A stretch of 8,282 nt of DNA from Clostridia bacterium (GCA_017397205.1 JAFQJX010000230.1:1-8282), one strand, 5' to 3'. Numbered from the stretch's first letter, positions 1 through 6,460 are shown. Program-made: numbers and translations. Notes: generated by a model from the sequence alone, not told the origin.

Positions 1-844
1 CCTCGCCACCCCCTTTCGAGACGGGAGCATTGACTGGGACGCTCTTAGCGAAATGATTGACACGCAGATTGACGGCGGTGTGAGCGCCATCTGCATCTGC
101 GGCACGACGGGAGAGGCCGCCACCCTGACGGACGGAGAGCGCCTGCGGCTGGTGGCGCGCGCGGGTGAGCTGATTGACGGACGGGCGGACTATATCGTGG
201 GGGTGGGCTCCCCCTCCACCTCGCGCTCGGTTTCCTACGCGCGGCACGCCGCCGCAAACGGGGCGGATGCGCTTCTCGCCGTCACCCCTTATTACAACAA
301 GGGCACGCGCGACGGTATCACCACCCATTTCAAAACGCTGGCGGACGTGACGGAGCTGCCCGTCATTCTGTACAACGTCCCTGCGCGCACGGGGGTCAAC
401 CTGACGGTTTCCCATATTGAGGAGATTGCCCGTCACCCCAATATCAAGGGGCTGAAGGAGGCGGGGGATTCCCTTGATAAGCTGGTGGACTTTATGGCGG
501 CGCTGGGCGGCAGAGTCAAGCTGTATGCCGGCAACGACAGCCATTTCGTGCCCTCGCTTGCGCTGGGGGGCAGCGGCGTGATCTCCGTTGTATCGGGCAT
601 TCTGCCCGCCGAAATGACGGACATCTGGCGCCTGTGGAAGCAGGGCAGACACGAGGAGGCGATGCAACGGCAGCTGACGTTTTTGCCCCTGATACGGCTC
701 CTCTTTGAGGATACCAACCCTGCGCCGCTCAAATGCGCGCTCTCCATGATGGGGCTTTGCACGGGAGAACTGCGGCTTCCGCTTTCGCCCGTTTCCCCCG
801 CACTTGCCGAAAAAATACGGCGTCAGCTGGGGCTTGGAAATTGA
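1..844 (+). CDS. dapA: 4-hydroxy-tetrahydrodipicolinate synthase (DapA), 5'-truncated by window edge
   Basis: Class I aldolase-type TIM-barrel enzyme that condenses pyruvate with aspartate semialdehyde, the first committed step to diaminopimelate and lysine; cytosolic. The first full codon is at position 2, and about 280 residues are visible. They open with LATPF, which matches the start of the first barrel strand, so only around ten residues should be missing. Visible family motifs are GTTGE (codons from 101, including the two Thr of the proton relay), TPYYN (near 284), the YNVPARTG segment (near 371, catalytic Tyr and the substrate-binding Arg) and GLKEAG, whose Lys codon at 455-457 is the Schiff-base lysine. 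GGSGVISV lies near 568. Length and C-terminus are normal for the family. No terminator follows before the trmB promoter, so some read-through into trmB is possible. Identification is very secure; N-acetylneuraminate lyase and other family members are less likely given the GTTGE and NVPARTG context. Confidence 0.96.
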   Translation, partial: LATPFRDGSIDWDALSEMIDTQIDGGVSAICICGTTGEAATLTDGERLRLVARAGELIDGRADYIVGVGSPSTSRSVSYARHAAANGADALLAVTPYYNKGTRDGITTHFKTLADVTELPVILYNVPARTGVNLTVSHIEEIARHPNIKGLKEAGDSLDKLVDFMAALGGRVKLYAGNDSHFVPSLALGGSGVISVVSGILPAEMTDIWRLWKQGRHEEAMQRQLTFLPLIRLLFEDTNPAPLKCALSMMGLCTGELRLPLSPVSPALAEKIRRQLGLGN

Positions 845-869
845 CAAACGCACCCCCCTGTGCTACAAT
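841..869 (+). promoter_or_regulatory. sigma-A promoter for trmB, overlapping the dapA stop codon
   Basis: A perfect -35 box TTGACA (841-846) is separated by 17 bases from TACAAT (864-869), with TG at 861-862 giving an extended -10. Transcription should start near 876, about 26 bases before the trmB ATG. The -35 box shares bases with the dapA stop codon TGA at 842-844. Confidence 0.8.
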
Positions 870-901
870 GTAGAAAAACAAAAAACAGGACGGAACCCGT
901 G

Positions 902-1561
902 ATGCGTATGCGTAAAAAGAAGCACGGCGCCGAGCGCCTTGCTGCCATGTCACATTATCTGCTTGAAAGGCCCGACGTGCCCATGGAGGCGCCCGCCTCG
1001 CTCTTTGACGGAGGGGACGGGGTTTGTCTTGAAATCGGGTGCGGCAAGGGCGGCTTTGCCTGCGGCATGGCGGCGGCGCATCCCACGGTGAATTTTATCG
1101 CCCTGGAGCGCGTGCATGACGTCATGGTGATTGCCACGGAGCAGGCAGAGAGCCGCAAGGAGGAGCGCACGCGCGACAACCTCCGCTTCGCGGTGGCAGA
1201 TGCAAACGACCTGACCGCCTGGTTTGCGCCGCATACCCTGGATGCCGTTTATCTCAATTTCAGCGACCCCTGGCCCAAGGCGCGGCACGCCAAGCGCCGC
1301 CTGACCCACCGCCGCCTGCTGGAGCTGTATTTCACGCTCATCAAGGACGGTGGCGCCCTTTTCTTCAAAACGGACAACCGCCCTCTCTTTGACTTCACCC
1401 TGGAGGAGCTTGCCGCCCTCGGAGTCACCCCCGACTACGTGACCTACGACCTGCACGCCTCCCCCTACAATGAGGGGAATATCCGTACCGAATACGAGGA
1501 AAACTTTTCGGCAAAGGGCTTTTCCATCAACGCCCTGCGCCTGACGGTGCACCACAAGTGA
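902..1561 (+). CDS. trmB: tRNA (guanine-N7-)-methyltransferase TrmB
   Basis: SAM-dependent Rossmann-fold methyltransferase that makes m7G at position 46 of the tRNA variable loop. The product is 219 residues, normal for the bacterial single-subunit enzyme. It opens with MRMRKKK, the usual Firmicutes TrmB N-terminus. SAM motif I reads LEIGCGKGGF (residues 43-52), the acidic end of the next strand is at ALE 67-69, and the family signature YLNFSDPWPK spans 117-126, followed by RHAKRRLT. FKTDNR is at 155-160 and the C-terminal TEYEENFSAKG at 196-206 closes the substrate pocket. The start at ATG 902 is preferred over the in-frame GTG at 860, because the promoter -10 box at 864-869 places the transcript start downstream of 860. 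The ribosome site is only moderate (caggacgga, about 885-893). The gene is probably monocistronic, with a terminator 16 bases after the stop. Confidence 0.96.
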   Translation: MRMRKKKHGAERLAAMSHYLLERPDVPMEAPASLFDGGDGVCLEIGCGKGGFACGMAAAHPTVNFIALERVHDVMVIATEQAESRKEERTRDNLRFAVADANDLTAWFAPHTLDAVYLNFSDPWPKARHAKRRLTHRRLLELYFTLIKDGGALFFKTDNRPLFDFTLEELAALGVTPDYVTYDLHASPYNEGNIRTEYEENFSAKGFSINALRLTVHHK

Positions 1562-1576
1562 TTGTATTGACCTCGC

Positions 1577-1614
1577 AAAGCAAGAGCAACTTCTGCTCTT
1601 GCTTTTATTTTTTT
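1577..1614 (+). terminator. Rho-independent terminator after trmB
   Basis: A perfect 12-bp stem (1577-1588 with 1594-1605) and a five-base loop are followed by a T-rich tract to 1614. It ends the trmB transcript and separates it from the acyltransferase-like gene. Confidence 0.9.
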
Positions 1615-1688
1615 GCGTTTTTTAATATTCAGTTTACATTCCCCCATTAAAATACCGTCATAAATAGGATAGAGTGGGAGGGTATATT

Positions 1689-2447
1689 ATGAACGCAACC
1701 GAAAACACCACCGTACAGCAGGCAGCGATCTGCCCTGAGCAGGAAAACAAGAAGAAGCCCACCGCCAAGGGCACGAGAAAGCGGTGGTTCCGCGCCGTCA
1801 AGGGTGTCATGCGCTGCTTTATCAAGGAGTCCAGATTCGTCTATCTTGGCGACAAGATTGAAACGGGCGCCATCATTCTCTCCAATCACGAGGGGACCTC
1901 TGCGCCCCTTGCGCTGGAGCTGTACAGCAATCTGCCCATTCGCTTCTGGGGCGCCCACGAAATGAATGACGGGCTGATTTCCACCTACAAGTATCAGTCC
2001 AATATTTATTACCACGAGAAAAAGCACTGGAACATCTGGGCGGCGCGTGCCTTCTGCCTGCTTGCCTCTCCCCTGACAAATCTGTTTTACAAGGGGCTGA
2101 ACCTCATTTCCACCTTTCAAGACTGTCGGCTGAGGCACACGCTCAAGGAAAGCGTTGCCGCGCTGCGCGAGGGCAACAACCTCGTCATTTATCCCGAGGT
2201 CTCCGACAAGGGCTACCTCAAGGAGTTGGAGGGCTTTCACCAGGGCTTTGCCCTGCTTCTGAGTTACTGCCTGCGGCAGGGCGTGGACGCCCCCGTTTAC
2301 GTGGCGTACTATAAAAAAGAAGAAAAAACCTACGTCATTGATAAGCCCGTTTACATCTCGGAGCTGCTTTCCACCAACACCTCCCGTGAGGAGCTGGCCG
2401 AGGCGCTGTGCACGCGCTGCAACGAGCTTGGCAAAATGGCGGTGTAA
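1689..2447 (+). CDS. PlsC/AGPAT-like acyltransferase-fold protein with degenerate catalytic block
   Basis: Predicted 252-residue protein. ATG 1689 is chosen because GGGAGGG (1676-1682) lies 6 bases upstream; a GTG at 1674 overlaps that ribosome site. The first ~30 residues are polar and Lys-rich (KKKPTAKGTRKR at 21-32). The middle resembles glycerolipid acyltransferases (PF01553 type). IILSNHEGTSAPL at 62-74 sits where block I (NHxSxxD) belongs, and AALREGNNLVIYPE at 157-170 where the strand before block III (FPEGTRS) belongs, followed by a GFHQGFALL segment (182-190) and a VDAPVYV strand. This would suggest acylation of lysophosphatidate or a related lipid acceptor at the membrane. However, the Asp of the HX4D dyad is replaced by Ala72, and FPEG reads YPEV, so activity is doubtful or altered. 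No clear promoter is visible; TTTACA at 1633 has no well-placed -10. The gene ends at a strong terminator. The family assignment is inference from motif order. Confidence 0.6.
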   Translation: MNATENTTVQQAAICPEQENKKKPTAKGTRKRWFRAVKGVMRCFIKESRFVYLGDKIETGAIILSNHEGTSAPLALELYSNLPIRFWGAHEMNDGLISTYKYQSNIYYHEKKHWNIWAARAFCLLASPLTNLFYKGLNLISTFQDCRLRHTLKESVAALREGNNLVIYPEVSDKGYLKELEGFHQGFALLLSYCLRQGVDAPVYVAYYKKEEKTYVIDKPVYISELLSTNTSREELAEALCTRCNELGKMAV

Positions 2448-2460
2448 TCACAAGCATAGC

Positions 2461-2490
2461 AAAAAGACGGAACCGCGGTTCCGTCTTTTT
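2461..2490. terminator. Bidirectional terminator between convergent genes
   Basis: A perfect 30-base palindrome. A 13-bp stem (2461-2473 with 2478-2490) closes on a CGCG loop, with A5 on the left and T5 on the right, so it works on both strands. It serves the plus-strand acyltransferase-like gene and the minus-strand small membrane protein gene ending at 2515. Confidence 0.9.
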
Positions 2491-2514
2491 CGTTTTCCGC
2501 CCTTTCCGTTTCGG

Positions 2515-2751
2515 TCACCCTCGCAGATGCAGCGGCCGCAGCAGCTCGCCCGCGCGCCGCACGAGGTAGGAGAGGACCGTTTCCTGCTCCTCCACGGTAT
2601 GGTGTACGCCCGTATGCGCCCGCATTTCACCGGAATGCGTGGGGGTGCGGCGCCTGCCGTCCGCAGGAATGGGCACAAGAAACGTCAGCACGAGCGCGCC
2701 AATCAGGAGTGCTACGAGAAAAACGCCCCAAAGTCCGCCGTTCTGCTGCAT
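2515..2751 (-). CDS. Small single-pass membrane protein, unknown function
   Basis: Predicted 78-residue protein that I do not recognise. Residues 7-26 form one hydrophobic helix (LWGVFLVALLIGALVLTFLV) just after a five-residue N-terminus. A Pro- and Arg-rich linker (about 27-40) and a polar, mildly charged tail follow, including EEQETVLSYLVRRAGELLRP (54-73), which could form an amphipathic helix. Topology is probably N-out with a cytoplasmic tail by the positive-inside rule (RRR at 33-35); this is inference. Support for a real gene: a purine-rich ribosome site (GAGAGGA on the minus strand, complement of about 2756-2762) lies 4 bases from the ATG, and a strong terminator lies 25 bases past the stop. 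A -10-like TATAAA (complement of 2801-2806) exists without a good -35. It is divergent from the gene starting at 2866. Confidence 0.6.
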   Translation of the reverse strand: MQQNGGLWGVFLVALLIGALVLTFLVPIPADGRRRTPTHSGEMRAHTGVHHTVEEQETVLSYLVRRAGELLRPLHLRG

Positions 2752-2807
2752 TTCGTCCTCTCCCCTGCGTTTTCTTTTATTTTTTCTTTTTCCGCCCGCA
2801 TTTATAC

Positions 2808-2836
2808 TTGTAAAAGAAGCCGAAAGGGATTACAAT
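2808..2836 (+). promoter_or_regulatory. Promoter for the small gene at 2866
   Basis: TTGTAA (2808-2813), a 17-base spacer and TACAAT (2831-2836). Transcription would start near 2843, and a strong ribosome site AAAGGAGGGG (2851-2860) precedes ATG 2866. The good promoter and ribosome site argue that the frameshifted reading frame downstream is a real gene. Confidence 0.65.
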
Positions 2837-2865
2837 AAAGGTAAGAGAAAAAAGGAGGGGATACG

Positions 2866-3100
2866 ATGAAACGGTTTTTTTGGGGGACTTTCCCGTCTTT
2901 TGAAGTGCAATCCCGCGTGGCACGCCCGCTTTGACCTGGGCGAGGCGGTTTACCGAAACGAGGGGGACGCGACGCCCGCCTTTTCCTACGCGCTCAAGGG
3001 AAGCTTCAAAATCACCCTGCGGCAGGTGCTTGCCGTGGGGACGTCGCTTGCGTGCCTGTGCCTTATCGGAAAGCGAAGCAAGCAATCACGGAAAAATTAA
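2866..3100 (+). CDS. Small membrane protein gene with apparent single-base frameshift at a T7-G5 run
   Basis: ATG 2866 has an excellent ribosome site (AAAGGAGGGG, 5 bases away) and an upstream promoter, yet its frame stops after 22 codons. The frame that continues to TAA 3098-3100 is one base over. Removing one base from the run of seven T (2875-2881) or five G (2882-2886) joins them into a 77-residue protein starting MKRFFGGLSRLLKCNP. The rest is a polar region (WHARFDLGEAVYRNEGDATP), a SYALKGSFKITLRQ segment, one hydrophobic helix (VLAVGTSLACLCLIG, about 52-66) and a basic tail GKRSKQSRKN. No family is recognised. The cause could be a sequencing or assembly indel, a pseudogene, or programmed slippage at the homopolymer; the first seems likeliest. 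A bidirectional terminator starts directly after the stop. Without correction only the 22-residue peptide (2866-2934) would be made. Confidence 0.5.
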
Positions 3101-3128
3101 AAAGCGCCTGCCGCACGGCAGGCGCTTT
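3101..3128. terminator. Bidirectional terminator between convergent small genes
   Basis: A 12-bp GC-rich stem (3101-3112 with 3117-3128) with a GCAC loop. On the minus strand it is followed by a T-rich tract (complement of 3089-3103), which makes it a strong terminator for the gene ending at 3138. On the plus strand the T tract is interrupted, so it is weaker there. Confidence 0.85.
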
Positions 3129-3137
3129 GCATTTGCT

Positions 3138-3443
3138 TTATTTGGAGAGGAACCAGATGAGGACGTAGGCGATAATGAAAACGGGGGAGGACCAGATGAT
3201 CACGGCACCCGTGCCGACGGCAAGGTTGATTGCCTTGTCCTTGGTCATGGTTTTGAAAAAGGTTTTGGTATTTGCGGGCAGGTTTTTGAAAAAGGTGACG
3301 GTGTTTTTCGGCAGGTTTTTGAAGAAGCGCCCGAATGCACACCAGAATGCCACGAAGCCGCGGCCAAAGGCAACGCACTTACCTGCAATTTTGGTCCAAA
3401 GGGTCACCAGTTTCTCGCGGATTTTCAAAAAGAATGCTTTCAT
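3138..3443 (-). CDS. Small protein of 11-residue amphipathic repeats with C-terminal membrane anchor
   Basis: Predicted 101-residue protein, no family recognised. The start is ATG at 3443 (MKAFFLKIREKL): the minus-strand GGGAGA lies 7 bases upstream, whereas the in-frame ATG at 3458 has no ribosome site. Residues 4-36 and 40-72 fall into 11-residue units. Clearest are FFKNLPKNTVT (40-50), FFKNLPANTKT (51-61) and FFKTMTKDKAI (62-72). Weaker units start at 4, 15 and 26, with three extra residues at 37-39. Undecad repeats with Phe pairs and Lys are typical of amphipathic helices that lie on membranes or of long coiled rods. Residues 75-99 form a hydrophobic C-terminal segment (GAVIIWSSPVFIIAYVLIWF), giving a tail-anchored arrangement. 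A consensus promoter and a strong terminator flank the gene, so it is a monocistronic, probably well-expressed gene. A role in shaping, sensing or protecting the membrane is speculation. Confidence 0.7.
   Translation of the reverse strand: MKAFFLKIREKLVTLWTKIAGKCVAFGRGFVAFWCAFGRFFKNLPKNTVTFFKNLPANTKTFFKTMTKDKAINLAVGTGAVIIWSSPVFIIAYVLIWFLSK
3228..3326 (-). repeat. Three imperfect 33-bp tandem units inside the small repeat-protein gene
   Basis: In-frame units 3294-3326, 3261-3293 and 3228-3260 each encode an 11-residue FFK-starting repeat. The two left-hand junctions still share long identical stretches (for example GGTTTTTGAA at 3281 and 3314), so the duplications are visible in DNA as well as protein. 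Confidence 0.75.
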
Positions 3444-3458
3444 TTCCAAATCTCCCAT

Positions 3459-3471
3459 ACGGTATTACCGT
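3459..3471. promoter_or_regulatory. Inverted repeat in the leader of the repeat-protein gene
   Basis: ACGGTA-T-TACCGT lies between the predicted transcript start (near 3477) and the ribosome site (complement of 3451-3456) of the minus-strand gene. It could be a small operator. A tight hairpin is possible but the one-base loop is unfavourable. No regulator can be named. Confidence 0.3.
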
Positions 3472-3483
3472 TCATACAGTATC

Positions 3484-3512
3484 ATTTTACTCTATTTTTT
3501 TGCTCCTGTCAA
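3484..3512 (-). promoter_or_regulatory. Consensus sigma-A promoter for the repeat-protein gene
   Basis: On the minus strand TTGACA (complement of 3507-3512), a 17-base spacer and TAAAAT (complement of 3484-3489). The transcript should start near 3477, giving a leader of about 34 bases. Confidence 0.8.
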
Positions 3513-3641
3513 GGGGGAAATCAGAACAGAACGCTCCGTTGATTTTTCAAAAAAGCACTTCGGTAAGAAATGCCCCAATTTCACAATCCGGAAATCGGGA
3601 CCACCTGAACGGCGTGACCCGCACCCCCGTTTTTGACATAC

Positions 3642-3670
3642 TTGACATCTACGGCATTCATTGATATAAT
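3642..3670 (+). promoter_or_regulatory. Full-consensus sigma-A promoter for the secreted protein and peptide genes
   Basis: TTGACA (3642-3647), a 17-base spacer and TATAAT (3665-3670) with TG at 3662-3663 (extended -10): a perfect match at every element. A second TTGACA sits 9 bases upstream (3633-3638). The transcript should start near 3677, leaving a leader of about 38 bases with AAAGGAGA (3701-3708) 6-7 bases before ATG 3715. High constitutive transcription is expected. Confidence 0.88.
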
Positions 3671-3714
3671 TATAGAGAAGATCTTTTTAAAACACGCATG
3701 AAAGGAGAACTCTT

Positions 3715-6447
3715 ATGAATCGCTCACTCATATCTCGTGTCCTGTGCATCGCACTCACTTTGACTATGATATGCGGTGCCTTGACGGTTCTTCCCGTTTC
3801 CGCATTGGATGAGTCCACCGTTGTCGGGTACTCAAGGCAGGATGCCTGGGTCACTAACTGGACCGGCTCTCCCACCCTGACCAACGGCGGATGGAGCAGC
3901 TCTCAGGTTTGGGTGTCCCAAGACGGTGACCCCTATAACCCCTACGTTGGCTTTACCTCTGCCTACCAGGAATCCATTTCCATTGATGGCTCCACCGGGG
4001 TTCTGACCCTCACCGACCTTCCCACCGATTTCTCCATGCAGCTCTATATTCAAAAGTCCGACATCACCAATGCCGACAGCATGGCGCTGGTATTTGACGT
4101 GTATTACGAGAACGGCAGCTTTCCAGGGTTGCAGCTGAAGCTGCCCAGGCACACCTGGAGTGGCAAGGCGTTTATGTCCATCGGCACAGACGGCGCCATC
4201 ACCTTCCCCTACTACTCCAGAGTTGATAACTCCGGCAAGAGTCTGGCCGAGGGCTGGAACACCGTCGTGCTGTATAACGTCAACACCTACACCGACTCCA
4301 CCCTGTCGGGCGTTACCTTCTATCTTGACGTTCTGAACAGCACCAACCCCGGTATACTGGACCTGGGTGTCACCGAGGAAGACCTGGCAGATATGTATCA
4401 GCGCAACATGACTCAGGGCTCTACCTATGACCGTGAGCTCATGACCCTGCGCGGCTATGCCGCCTCGGGGGGTGCTACCCTCTCTATGCTGAGTGCCACC
4501 GGTACCCTGCAGATGCGGAATATCCGCTACTCTCTCCTGACCCCTGAGCAGGACCTGTATACCGTCACCTTCGAGGGATACGATGCCTACACTGCCCACG
4601 TTCCCGCCGACGGCGGCTCCTACGAGATTACTCTGCCCGCCGTGGCAGGCATCAACGCCTGGCAGGATCAGAACGGGGTAGCCTACACCCCCGGTCAGGA
4701 TGCCTCTGTTTCCTCCAATATGACCTTTTCCAAGGCAGGAGAAAACACGACCTATTCCGGCTATTCCTTCCACAACGTGTATGAGCCCAAATGGGAAAAC
4801 CAGAGCGTGAAAAACCACTCCTGGGGCTACAGCTGCATGACCGTCAACGGTGCTACCGACTGGTCACCCGTCTTGCAATGGGCAACCAGCACAGGCGTCG
4901 CTTTTGACAGCGCAGAAAACACCATCACCGTCACCGGTCAGAGCTTGGACTATGAGATGCAGTTCCTGACCCAAAACGTGCTGGCAGAAGGTGCCGCAGC
5001 CATTTCCATAGACGTATACTTTGACGGCGAAACCTTCTCCGGCGTTAATCTCTTCGCTATCAAATCAGGTCTTAACAAGAGCCTGCTTAGCGTAGATAAG
5101 AACGGCTATTTGCTGGATTCCGATCTGCAGCCCACCTCCCAGAGAATGACCGTCGGCTGGAACACCCTGCACCTGTACGCCATTCCCCGGTACGATGCCC
5201 AAGATACCTGGACCGGGCTGACCCTCTATACCACTCTGGGCACGAACGATACGCCTACCTCCTACTCCTACGGTATCACCGAGGGAGAGCTGGCAGGTAT
5301 GCAGTCGTTCACCCTGACGACAGAGGGCAACACCGACCTGAAGAACGTGGGCGCGCTCCGCATTCGACCCGTCGTGCAGGAAACCTATGACGACACCAAC
5401 TACCGCTCCTATACCTTCAGAAGCATTCGCGTCATGAACCTGACCGAAACCGATGACCTGTTGAAGGTATCCTATGAGGGCGTGGGTTCTCTGAACCAGT
5501 ATATTTCCTCTATCGCTTCTACTACTCCCCTGACCCTGGGACGAGGGCTGTGGACAGATGCAGAGGGCAACTACTACCGTGGCGGAGATAAGCTGATTCT
5601 GGAGGGACACACCACCCTGACCCCTGTGAAGCTCTCTGCCGCCAATCTGGCGCTTGACGGACAGGTCACGTTGAATATGAAGCTGTCCAAGGCGGTTGTC
5701 GACGCCTACGGTGCAACCGAAGCCCGATTGATTTGCCAAGACAAGACTTATGACGGCATTCTGGAGGGAGAATATTACGTATTTGCAGTAGAAGGCATTC
5801 GTGCCTACGAGATGGGCGTGACCCGGGCATATACCTTTTCCCTGACCATTGACGGAGACACCGTATCCACCTACGGTGCCGTGGAATATTCTCCTATGAT
5901 CTACGCACAGCGTAAGTACGGAAAGGAAACCTCCTCTCAGGAGCTGAACAACGTTGTGGCGGCAATGGTACAGTATGCATACGCCGCTGAGGTAAGCGCC
6001 AAGGGTGCCTCCGCCATTCTCGACGAATTTAACGCCGCTACCGGTGCTTCCATGACCTTCTCCACCGATGCCTATACTCAGAAGGGCATCGAGGTTGATA
6101 CCTCCGCTATTTCCGGTATGGTACGCGTGGGTGCCACCCTGACCCAAGGCATTCAGCTTCGGTTCGACGTAACCGAGGAAATCACCGCCCTGGAGGTTGT
6201 GGGGATCGGTACCTTCCAGGCTGAAAACGGTAGCATCACCGTTTCCGAGCTGCACGCAGGTATGCTGACGTCTAAGCTGACCTTGCGGTTTGTCACCGCC
6301 GAGGGAACCCTCGACGCTACCTACTCCGTTGCAAACTTCCTTGACGGTGCCGCCGCAAACGAAGAGTTTACTGTGGCACAGCGGCAGCTTGCTATGGCTA
6401 CCTCTATCTATATGTCTGCAGTAGCAGAGTACGTGGAAAGCGAGTAA
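3715..6447 (+). CDS. Large secreted protein with two tandem ~300-residue modules and duplicated C-terminal domain, unknown function
   Basis: Predicted 910-residue exported protein. Residues 1-30 are a clear Sec signal peptide: short basic start MNRSLISR, hydrophobic core VLCIALTLTMICGALTVL, likely cleavage after VSA. Residues ~35-340 and ~346-640 are diverged copies of one module. GWNT (180 and 481), DVYY/DVYF (128 and 433), GVTEEDLADM/GITEGELAGM (218 and 520) and RNIR/RSIR (268 and 569) recur about 301 residues apart. Each module looks like a beta-sandwich, perhaps lectin- or CBM-like, followed by a ~60-residue unit with W-D-x-x-G-x-x-Y and a closing TF/TL strand, resembling InlB B-repeat (Flg_new) domains. 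Residues ~641-760 and ~801-908 form a second pair (TFSLTIDG/TLRFVTAEG, then Ala-rich helices). No LPXTG, C-terminal membrane helix or SLH motif is visible, so how it stays on the surface is unknown. Codon choice is more even and less GC-rich than in neighbours. The gene is probably highly expressed and co-transcribed with the 38-codon gene downstream. Confidence 0.85.
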   Translation: MNRSLISRVLCIALTLTMICGALTVLPVSALDESTVVGYSRQDAWVTNWTGSPTLTNGGWSSSQVWVSQDGDPYNPYVGFTSAYQESISIDGSTGVLTLTDLPTDFSMQLYIQKSDITNADSMALVFDVYYENGSFPGLQLKLPRHTWSGKAFMSIGTDGAITFPYYSRVDNSGKSLAEGWNTVVLYNVNTYTDSTLSGVTFYLDVLNSTNPGILDLGVTEEDLADMYQRNMTQGSTYDRELMTLRGYAASGGATLSMLSATGTLQMRNIRYSLLTPEQDLYTVTFEGYDAYTAHVPADGGSYEITLPAVAGINAWQDQNGVAYTPGQDASVSSNMTFSKAGENTTYSGYSFHNVYEPKWENQSVKNHSWGYSCMTVNGATDWSPVLQWATSTGVAFDSAENTITVTGQSLDYEMQFLTQNVLAEGAAAISIDVYFDGETFSGVNLFAIKSGLNKSLLSVDKNGYLLDSDLQPTSQRMTVGWNTLHLYAIPRYDAQDTWTGLTLYTTLGTNDTPTSYSYGITEGELAGMQSFTLTTEGNTDLKNVGALRIRPVVQETYDDTNYRSYTFRSIRVMNLTETDDLLKVSYEGVGSLNQYISSIASTTPLTLGRGLWTDAEGNYYRGGDKLILEGHTTLTPVKLSAANLALDGQVTLNMKLSKAVVDAYGATEARLICQDKTYDGILEGEYYVFAVEGIRAYEMGVTRAYTFSLTIDGDTVSTYGAVEYSPMIYAQRKYGKETSSQELNNVVAAMVQYAYAAEVSAKGASAILDEFNAATGASMTFSTDAYTQKGIEVDTSAISGMVRVGATLTQGIQLRFDVTEEITALEVVGIGTFQAENGSITVSELHAGMLTSKLTLRFVTAEGTLDATYSVANFLDGAAANEEFTVAQRQLAMATSIYMSAVAEYVESE
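3817..5634 (+). repeat. Protein-level tandem duplication: module 1 (3817-4734) and module 2 (4750-5634)
   Basis: Landmark motifs recur at a constant offset of about 301 residues (about 903 bases). The copies are diverged in DNA, so the duplication is old and not an assembly artefact. Module 2 ends in LWTDAEGNYYRGGDKL, the clearer of the two B-repeat-like units; module 1 has AWQDQNGVAYTPGQD in the same place. Confidence 0.75.
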
Positions 6448-6460
6448 GGAGGAGCAAGAT

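Noticed and set aside
950..1555. 201-codon minus-strand open frame opposite trmB
   Set aside because: trmB is unambiguous on the plus strand; this frame has no start signals and no family features.
1633..1665. Possible promoter TTTACA with TCATAA before the acyltransferase-like gene
   Set aside because: The spacer of 19 and the poor -10 box make it too weak to call.
3513..3632. Search for an RNA gene or repeat in the 120 bases before the secreted-protein promoter
   Set aside because: No stable hairpin, tRNA-like fold, repeat or start signal was seen.
3175..3664. Overlapping plus-strand open frames opposite the small repeat-protein gene
   Set aside because: They cross the minus-strand gene and its promoter, lack ribosome sites and encode basic low-complexity sequence.
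3698..3718. Six-codon leader reading frame ending in TGA that overlaps the start ATG of the secreted protein
   Set aside because: It has no ribosome site of its own and contains the main gene's Shine-Dalgarno sequence, so it is probably incidental.
3832..4818. 328-codon open frame on the minus strand
   Set aside because: Same reason: antisense shadow of the secreted protein, Gly/Val-rich with no recognisable domain and no start signals.
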